Below, piece by piece: positions 55,903 to 64,000 of a stretch of 64,000 nt of DNA. Position numbers and translations under genes: made by a program. The notes under the pieces are model-generated. The model saw nothing but the letters and a program-made list of their open reading frames with translations. It was not told the origin of the DNA and ran no database searches. The DNA is from Rhipicephalus microplus (taxonomy: Eukaryota > Arthropoda > Arachnida > Ixodida > Ixodidae). Each line of letters opens with the position of its first letter. Positions within the stretch are counted from its first letter, which is position 1. Location: assembly GCF_043290135.1 (NCBI RefSeq), contig NC_134709.1, positions 71,166,456 through 71,230,455 on the forward strand. The letters are read 5' to 3'.

Positions 55903-57589
55903 CCACTAGGCGGGGAGGGGGGGCACTTGGGGCCACCAAAAACAAAAGCTCGCCATAGACACAATTTTTTTCGGCCGGGTTGATGTCCACAGCCATGTAT
56001 CGCGTATAGCAGGGGCGTATACGCAGAGTACAGCACACAAGGCCCGTGTTCCCCCTCTCCCCTCGCACCCGAAATGTTTTCGCCATAGTCTAGACAGCGA
56101 GAAATACCCCTCCCTCCCCCCCCAAAAAAAAACAAATTACTTGGTACGCCCTTGGCATACGACGATGCTTTCGATTAAAAACACAATGGTTAAATTACAC
56201 GGTGACTACGTAGCGTAAAACCTTTCTACGCAATTTGTGTCTTCCCGTCTCCGTCTTGTTCCAGCGCTGTTTCTTCATTCAAAGTGTGCTGCGCAACAAG
56301 TAGGTAGTACGTAACGTGCTTAAATACAGTTACATTAAATAGAAAAATTGTGAACTATCACCACTTGTGCTTTTCTAGAGCGAACGAGCACTTGTATGGT
56401 GTTGTTCCCGAAAATATAGTGAACAATAATAACGTTTATGATTGTTTTACATGAATAAGTTTCATAAAATGTGAAGGAAAACATTTTAACAAATGAACAT
56501 GGAGACTTTCGATTGCATCAAAACACAGTTTAGGGCCATACTATCAACACCCGATTAAAAGTTACATTGCTTAGAGTGAAAGTGTAACTTACTATATTCA
56601 AGCAAGTTAGCAATACCTTATCGCAAAAGAGATAAAAGGATAGAAAAAAGTTTAAGTGAAACGATAAGCAAGTCTTAGGGGACTGATAAGAAACAGAACA
56701 ATGCTTTCTACTTACAGTTGTCTTATGTGAGTGTATAAAGGAACCTGTGTGTTTTAGGTATATCTTCGTCCATCTATATCTCAATTCTTCTGTCTCGCTT
56801 ATCGTTCAGTCATCCTTTTTTGAATGCAAGGCAACAAATATTGGTGACCAACTAGTTATCTTTCAAGTCTTTGCTAGTTTCTCTCTCTCACACTTTTTTA
56901 GTTATGATTAACTCAAGGTCACAGAGCAATGTTGTAGCGTTACTCGTCTTTCGTTAACGGCTGCTGCAAAACAAGAACTTGCCTGTTATGACAATGTGCT
57001 AAGCTATCTATCCCTGACACACAACCTATCAAAAAAACCTTCTCGCATTGTTTGTGCGAAGAGCCGAAAATAGAATTGAATTCAAGCTGTACTTTATTGA
57101 GACAGTGATTGTCTAGGATGAAGGGGTTAAAGCACATACGACTGCCTGACAAAGGCCCCCTATCCACACATTGCTCAGGTTGGGAGGAATCAAGCAACAT
57201 GTGGAAATAGAGGTAACAAGAATATAATGTCAGAATACAGCATACGAGCAATCAAAACACAATAAGTGAAATAGATTCACTGAGTACACATCAATAATGG
57301 CACATGTTATGGAAATGTCAACAAGAGTTCTCATGATAAATGCTACAAAACAGTAGAAAACAAAAATGAGCGAAAAAACAAACAAATACGGAGCTACACA
57401 GAAATTATGATCTTTAACTTTTTCCGGAGGTGGTATCTCAAATTACTGTCCTGAATCATATTGGCTTATTTTCGGTTGCTATTTAGAAAATGTTTCATTA
57501 GGTAAGCGAGCGTTTTAGTGCCAAGTGTAGTTTGAAAAACAGGCGTTCTGAGTCGATTGCGCCAAAGGTGATATTTAGAATAGTGAGAT

Positions 57590-57645
57590 GATGATAATAA
57601 TGATGATGAGGACGATGATGATGGTGATGATGATGATGATGATAT
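57590..57645. repeat. (GAT)n-like microsatellite
   Basis: Imperfect gatgatgat run with gataat, gag and gac interruptions. It could be the tail of an RTE-like insertion, but no RTE sequence precedes it. Confidence 0.85.
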
Positions 57646-60600
57646 ATTTTGGGAGTCATACAAAGTTCGCCTTTGTGTATGTAAAGCGAGCTTAGGTTGG
57701 ATGAACCTATCTATTCTTAGTATATTTAGTTTAGAAAACGATGGCACTGCATGATCATTTCGATTAAGGTTTTCGATGTAACGCACATGTTAGTGTTCCT
57801 AGATTATCCATCATACTCTGAAGTCTCAACTTCTCCGGTCCGCACCATACGAGTCGTCCTTTATACGACAGTCAAGTAATGATTTTGCGATAATATAACG
57901 GTGTATAGACCTCTAACGAGGCCTGTAAGGAGTTTTTAAATAAATAGTGTCATAGCGGATCTCCTATAGGTAAAAATATGCAACGCGCTCTTCCGAGGCT
58001 TATCAGGGGCGTCACTTTTGGAGCTCCATAAAATGCACGTCTGTGCATGTTGCGGCCTTTTGTCGGATATAGACGATAAGTGTATACGGCATCTGTTGAC
58101 GACCTATTTATCTACAGTTGCAGAGGAAACTCACATTGGAGGTCCACTAGAGTATAGCGGATCAGAAGGCACGATCATCTCCGCATTCAAAGAGATGAAA
58201 ACTTATTTTCAGGTACACGGAAGGAAATGACGCCTTCGATAATGGCTGATATAGCGCTTTCATAGAGTACCGCTTCTTCCGGTCGCATCGCGATAAAAAA
58301 ATGAGTCCTCTATACCATCGCTCAACTCTTTGCAACGGCCGTAAACTCACAACTTTTTATGAAAAGAGGTGTAAAATGGCGACGCTTCCACTCGGAAGCA
58401 TTAGCACGTCTCTACGTGGTCGCCGCTCATCGTGAGTCAAGCACCAATGACATTTAGGCGTAAAAAATAACAAACGGGAAAGCGTTCTCTGATAACACTT
58501 TACAACACCGTGGACTACGGTATTACTTTAGTAGCAGGCTACAGCGAACTAGCTCAGGCCATCCTCTCTGCCTTATGGCAAGTTCTCTCTGTCTCTCTTC
58601 ATAAAGAGCCATCATCGAATTGATCGGCATCGGCTATAACAGGAAGCGGAGAAACTGTTGAAGTAGACGGGAAAATAACGACAAATGAAAGCAATGTGAC
58701 GTGTAGGACAAAACAAAAAAATAAAAATTCAAACAAAACATAGTGCAACTAAGCTCCAGAAACACCCGCTGAACACCAAGGCCTGAATTGTCGTTTATCG
58801 ATACTAAGGAGTTTCAGTTTAGCGTGCGCAACAGCTTAGCGCACGCATCACCCTAGAGGGAGCACGGCTGCGCATGCGCTGTGCGTAAGGGAAATGCGTG
58901 TGTTTGCGCACGCGAGAGATACGTACACTGAATCTCGGCTTTTACGTTGCGCACCACGGAGGAAGGAAAGGTAGGAGAGGCCCTGACGTCACTAGTTGTG
59001 AAGCCACGATGAAGCCGGAAGTCGGCCTTATTGACTGGGCGAATTCTCCTCCCTTGTGTACGTATGAATGCGAAGCAGAATGTGCGACTCCCTCTCTGTC
59101 TCACAAAGAACGTGGCCTGCGCGCCGCGTGCGCCGGTGCTATTCGAAACCAACGGAACGAATTTCAACACAGGGTCTTGCCGCGATATGGTTGACGAAAT
59201 CTCTGCGTATGGGCGTTGTACTCTTGCACTGCCGGCGTTTACCTTAAACACGGCAAGTTGCACGTTAAGCTTTTTTTATTATTTGATGTGTTCTTTGTGA
59301 AAATAAAGATGATATTTCGAACATTGCTGCGCGACGAACCAGGCACCGAAATTTGTACAGCTTCTTTCAGATCACTTTTCCCCCCTTTTGCGCTTCTTTT
59401 TAGGCTTTATGAAATTTTCGGTCAGGCTGTGGGCTAGACATAACGACAAAAAAAGAAAAATTGCCTTCCCTGCAATAAACCTGGAGGTCCGTAATTATGC
59501 CAGTAAAGTCGGCGTCGGTGGAGCTTGTGTGCGTTGCAGCCCGTTGATTTCGCGCCGGCCTTTTTGTTTTCGCCCATCTTTCGTCTGACGCGCACTGGTT
59601 TCTACGTTTACCCCAAAGGCCAAGATTTCGTTAGGACGAAAGCAGCGAAGATCACTCGAAAGTGCGTGGGAAGACGTCTCCAGTGTGATTCACGCGCACT
59701 AGTAGCTACGGAGAACAGAGACCAGGATCACAATAGGGCGAAAGGTGGGAAAGTTAGCCGAACGAATGCGTGAGAAAAGGTCTGCGGGAAGCTTCACGCG
59801 TCGACACAGCCGCCAAGGACGACAGGGAAAGCCAGCCAAATGCGAGGGAAGATGTCTCCGGGATAAATGGCTAGTCTTTAAAGGAAAATAAAGAGAAGGC
59901 GCTTTTTTATGTTTTCCTTATCTGGAACACAGGTCAGCGCCAATCGCCAACCGGTAACTGTACAGGAACATGAAAAGCAATATTAGATTACAGTCTTAAT
60001 AAGGGCCTGTGGACCACAAATGCATCGTCCGTTGTCATAAAAAGCAACACCACATAACTGTCATTAACCTGCAAAGCATTCATTGAACGAATTCTTGAGC
60101 ACAGTCGTTATCTTCTATGATGGATTTTCAGCATAATTTTGACGGACGCTGCAAATTTGGAATTCGCTCCGTGGTTTCTAGTTCAGACACCTGGTTACAA
60201 CCACCACCAGAGGAAAATCGCGTAGCTATCAATGCGGCACAAATAATGGATGCTGTCGAACACCTGCAGTATGCCACGGTTAGGTGCGAGGCCCATGAAA
60301 ACGCGCACACCGCCGCTGGACCACCTGAACGGTACCGCACCGCACTACATCAATAATAACAAAACGTCGCCATTGTGCCCAGTGAATATGGCCGCTGTGA
60401 CGTAATTTCCGCCACATTTTTTACGCCCTGCGCCGGCTGGGCATGCCCTCTTATACCTTTCCTTCCGCCGTGTTACGCACACTACAGCCGTTGGGTACCT
60501 TAGCAGTGGCTCTCGCGAGATCTCCCCTGGTGATAGCACGAAAACCAAGACGGCCGCAACCAACAGCAGCAGAAGCAGCAGTGCGGTTCAGAGTAAATCC

Positions 60601-60680
60601 CTTGTGCATTTTATGATTGCGCTCGATTTGGAGCTCCTTGCTTACGTGAGGAGCTTAAATCCGTTCGCGGACACCGTGCA

Positions 60681-60800
60681 ATGAATTGTTATCGCTGCGA
60701 AATTACAAAAGGTGACGGAAATGCCTTTCAATGCCCGGAATGTCCAAAGTTTTATGTCTCATGCCTTGACTCTTGTCAACTATATAGTTGGCTATTGTAG
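60681..60800 (+). CDS. Small Cys-rich open frame (39 codons)
   Basis: The frame MNCYRCEITKGDGNAFQCPE continues with a Cys pair, then two further Cys, and stops at TAG 60798-60800. It holds six cysteines, four as Cys-x2-Cys pairs (CYRC and CPEC), the spacing of a small zinc-binding module. The ATG has G at -3 but A at +4. There is no hydrophobic leader. It may be a relic exon of a larger zinc-finger or retroelement protein. Too short to name, and chance is possible. Confidence 0.2.
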   Translation: MNCYRCEITKGDGNAFQCPECPKFYVSCLDSCQLYSWLL

Positions 60801-63182
60801 TTTATTGCCTAGTCAGTAGATAGTGCCAAGTACCAATCCAAGACGAAGGTGTTGACATTTAGGCGCAGTCCATATGCCCGTTATCGAGTGCGCTAAACTA
60901 ATGGTGTAGGAAGCAGCCTCAGCAGTAACGCACGTAGCGCACAAGCCGTTGCGCGCGTACCACCTTGCACGCGCTAAGCTAAACTTGCTATATTCGTCGA
61001 TTGTTGCGACCAGCCTTTGCAGGCACCGAAGATCCGGGATGAAGAGGTCGAGGCAGGAGGAAGGTGAATTATTTACATTATGTACATGGCGAGCTCCTGC
61101 ACATGTCGAGCTCCCTATATTGAGCTGGGTGGCTCATTATAAAGGGTACGCTTTCCCCAGATCTCTAGATCGGGGAACGCGGGCAGATGGCACTGTCCAA
61201 TGACGTGTCACACACAACTTATGAGGTTGAGGTGCATACCCGGCCAAGTCAACGTCCACTATAGACCTCTCCCTGTTTGTAAACAGTGTGACGTCACTGC
61301 GGGCACCCCGCCCCCCTACCCTCTCTCGGAGCAGCTGCTGGTTGGCAAGAAAGTTCCTCCGGCGGCATCATTCTGCATAGCAGAGCTGCGTGTCTGCATT
61401 CCTTTGACAGAAATTTCTACATTGCTATGTTCTAAAGTCACAGCTTTTTAAAGAAGGGCTTCACGGAAGTGTCACTACTCATAGTGTGGAAATTTGCTCG
61501 TCGTAGTTGGGTGGATGGACAAACTTTGTTTAGAGTACTGAGAGACGCGACTAGCACGCAGTGGGCTTCACGCGCGTAGATGGCAGCCATAAAAAAATCT
61601 GATCTTTTTTCGAAAGCGAACGCTTTGAATGTACACGGTTACTGGCAGTATGAGAAATATTTGCGTGGTATGGATGTAAACTTATCCAGTTTCCATCGTG
61701 GCATGTGCAATGCAGTTTTAAACGAGGCACAGCATTGGCGGCAGCATAGTTGTGGGCTGCTGCACGCGACGTCACGGATAAAATTCTCACTCATTGCTCA
61801 CAGGTCTCACACATTCACGTGAAAATCAAAGTGACATTCTGTCACTACGTTTTTCAATAACCCAGTGAGAACTCATGTGATGTAAAACCCGACATTTTAT
61901 GAATATATAATATCATCTGGCAGACTCACCTTGCTGCATTTAACACCTATAACGTGCTTTCGTACATACATGTTGCTCCTTTAGGCCTGATACACACTTC
62001 TAATGCGCATTGTCACTTCATAAGGATCGAGCTGAAAAAGTACGAAGTAGATAAGAAAAGAAAATTTCCGCTGTTTCTATTAACACGTATTGGGTACTCA
62101 ATCATACGAGCTCTAGCCGTGGTGAAGCATATAGGCAGATTCGGCAACGCTACAACACGCTTATAGCTCTTATGTTTTGTCATATATATCCATCAGAGAT
62201 CATGAACTTTTATTTTTCTGCACGCCGTGCATACGCTGAGATGTACCCAATCGCAGATGATCGCGTCAAGTGTATTTTTATCTTGACTACAATGTCAGAT
62301 CGTAAAGTTTCATCGACAACTGGTTACTGAAACCGGCCAACAATAAATGCCAGTGTTTTCGCAAACAGGACGTATCGCGTTATTCACACTGCACACACCA
62401 CGCACAATATTCCCAGTTTCACCCTGCGTAAAGGTGAACCAATATTATCGATCCCTTTCAATGCACACTACACGCCACAGTCAACACTGCACATTTTAAA
62501 AGGCGATGCCACTGTTCCTCGCACAGGCCGCCACGTATGTTCACTTCTCCAAGATAAACAGCCAGTCAACGTGGCGAATATTTCATCCCGCACTTTATCA
62601 CACACCTTGATTTTCTCTGACACATACCAAAGCTAATGTTGCCACTGTGAGATGAAGATTAAGCTTTAAAGAAAATGCCCCAAGCACCGAGCGACTGCAC
62701 CCCACTCAGCCACCGGCGGGAATGTTTTACCAACCTCCACCTTGCACGTGCACCGGTGACGTCACGCTCTGACGTACCCCGGTAGAGGTGTATTGAGGTG
62801 CGGTCACTGCACTGCAATGTGGCACCAACGGGGCTCTTCCTTGTCACGTGTGTGCCGCTTGGCGAGGGGCCCGAAGCTCACGACAGCATACATCAAAAGG
62901 GACACCAAAACAGAGCTCCAAAGGGTCCGCCGAACTGCTCGCTGAATTAGTGGGGCGATTTGCGGCTGCCGCCGCTGTCTTTTTCAGGGAAGATTTTCCT
63001 ACCGCCAAAACACTTAACGTCGTCTCGCGAAACCGCTTATGGCGTTGGGCGAAATGACTCCCCACGTTTCGGCTAAAAAAGACAATGCATGGCTGACATA
63101 GGTAGCCAGCCGTTCGGTGACTTGTTCAAGAATTGAAAGAACGCCACTCGCTCGTAAGCCCAGGCACCTGTCGGAATAATAT

Positions 63183-63346
63183 TGTCACGACGTCAAAACA
63201 GAGGTCTTCCCGCATAAACTGAGACACCAGAAGCAGGTAGGTTCTTTTAATAGAACGCGCAAGAGAGTTCTTCTTTTTTGCCCATTTCGTAGTCCTTCGT
63301 GGCACATGCACAACTGCCATCGTCTTTCTTGAGGAAGCACGTGACA
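63183..63346 (-). repeat. 3' LTR of a second gypsy element (164 bp)
   Basis: On the minus strand it starts tgtcacgtgc directly after the polypurine tract gagggaggcaaa and ends gtcgtgaca, giving a 6-bp inverted terminus TGTCAC...GTGACA. Its 3' end is shared in sequence with the 143-bp LTRs at 36-41 kb. Confidence 0.85.
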
Positions 63347-63443
63347 TTTGCCTCCCTCAGAAAGAAGCATCGTCCCGATGCGCAACTTAGGTTATCTACA
63401 AGGCGTTTGAAGTGGTCGTACGAAAACGGCAGCCGGGAGCTAA

Positions 63444-64000
63444 TTAACTCGATAAATACGGTTTCATACGCACGACATGCACAACTTCGGGCAAATGCTT
63501 TCGGCGCTTAGAACTACAATCAGTGTCAGGAACAACTTCGTAGTTAACGTCATTCAAGCGTCGCGTGACGCTGTATGGACCAAAGTGCCGTCTTAGCAGT
63601 TTCTCAGACAGTCCACGTCGACGTATTAGAATCCAGACCCACACTTTGTCACCTGCTGTGTAGCTAATAAACTAGTGTCGGGTGTCGTAGCGTTGTGCAT
63701 CTTGATGCTGCTGATGGCAGATGCGCACGCGCGCGAGCTGTCTGGCTTCTTCGGCACGCTGAGTGAATTCTTCGGCGTCTACATGGATGTCGTCACACTC
63801 ATGCGGCAACATGGCGTCCAATGTTGTCGTGACTTCGCGACCATAGATCAGACTGAACGGTGTCATTCCAGTGGTTTCTTGTCGAGCGGTGTTATAAGCA
63901 AAGGTCACGTATGGCAATATCTGATCCCAGTTTTTATGTTCCGTGTCAACGTACATACTGATCATGTCTGTGAGAGTCCTATTGAGGCGCTCCGTGAGTC
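63444..64000 (-). pseudogene. pol: Integrase C-terminal part of a second gypsy element, cut by the window edge
   Basis: The frames at 63672-63965 and 63444-63644 align well with the last 200 residues of the pol at 36-41 kb (NWDQILPYVTFAYNTARQET, RAEEARQLARVRI, LRRHFGPYSVTRRLNDVNYE, VHVVRMKPYL). An in-frame TAG separates them near 63669. This copy belongs to the same family but is clearly diverged. The rest of the element lies beyond 64000, so its completeness cannot be judged. Confidence 0.9.

Larger units (their letters stand above)
55903..63182. other. Long stretch without supported genes
   Basis: The piece at about 55910-56150 carries g9- and c9-rich tracts and resembles a dispersed repeat. 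The (GAT)n-like repeat is at 57590-57645. Frames at 58018-58230, 58853-59263, 60117-60356, 61580-61822 and 62848-63057 have no domain I recognise. The 58.85-59.25 kb and 62.6-63.06 kb parts are GC-rich and could hold promoters or first exons, but no start-plus-donor pair was convincing. Confidence 0.45.

Overview
This window looks like transposon-rich intergenic or intronic DNA from a metazoan, most likely a hard tick (Ixodida). The basis is sequence pattern only. There are repeated copies of a tRNA-headed SINE that I recognise as the tick family Ruka, with an (AATC)n tail. There are broken non-LTR reverse transcriptases of at least three lineages (Tx1/L1-like, RTE-like and one unassigned), Ty3/gypsy elements with very short LTRs, and many microsatellites. 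There is no bacterial-style operon, no rRNA, no functional tRNA gene and no CRISPR array. Almost every open frame longer than 60 codons is either part of a decayed mobile element or a by-product of tandem repeats.

Layout. 0.1-1.4 kb: a 147-bp tandem satellite split by a GC-rich insertion. 5.0-7.1 kb: a decayed LINE on the minus strand. 8.4-9.9 kb: GC-rich DNA, a tandemly duplicated exon-like segment and a possible first coding exon. 10.6-18.2 kb: two diverged Tx1-like LINEs head to head, the right-hand one split by an RTE-like LINE. 18.4-19.5 kb: dispersed repeats and a tetranucleotide-array element. 21-30.2 kb: mostly unannotated, with several Ruka SINEs and an inverted duplication. 30.2-31.3 kb: the best host-gene evidence on the plus strand, two exons ending a membrane protein. 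36.2-40.8 kb: a full-length Ty3/gypsy element with both LTRs, a 4-bp target duplication and a candidate -1 frameshift site. 41.0-41.2 kb: a likely first coding exon on the minus strand with a TATA box. 42.9 kb: a Harbinger-like MITE. 44.4-47.3 kb: a second RTE-like LINE carrying a fold-back insertion. 48.4-53.2 kb: a dense cluster of tetranucleotide-array elements that share inverted terminal sequences. 54.1-55.9 kb: a gutted gypsy relic. 56-63.2 kb: mostly unassigned. 63.2-64.0 kb: the 3' end of another gypsy element running off the right edge.

The genes do not form a pathway. The mobile elements form insertion layers: RTE in Tx1, fold-back in RTE, and gypsy possibly in a host intron. The least familiar structure is the family of 45-bp inverted-repeat elements that carry expandable tetranucleotide arrays. 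At least six loci share the termini and flanks, which suggests one non-autonomous mobile family rather than unrelated microsatellites.
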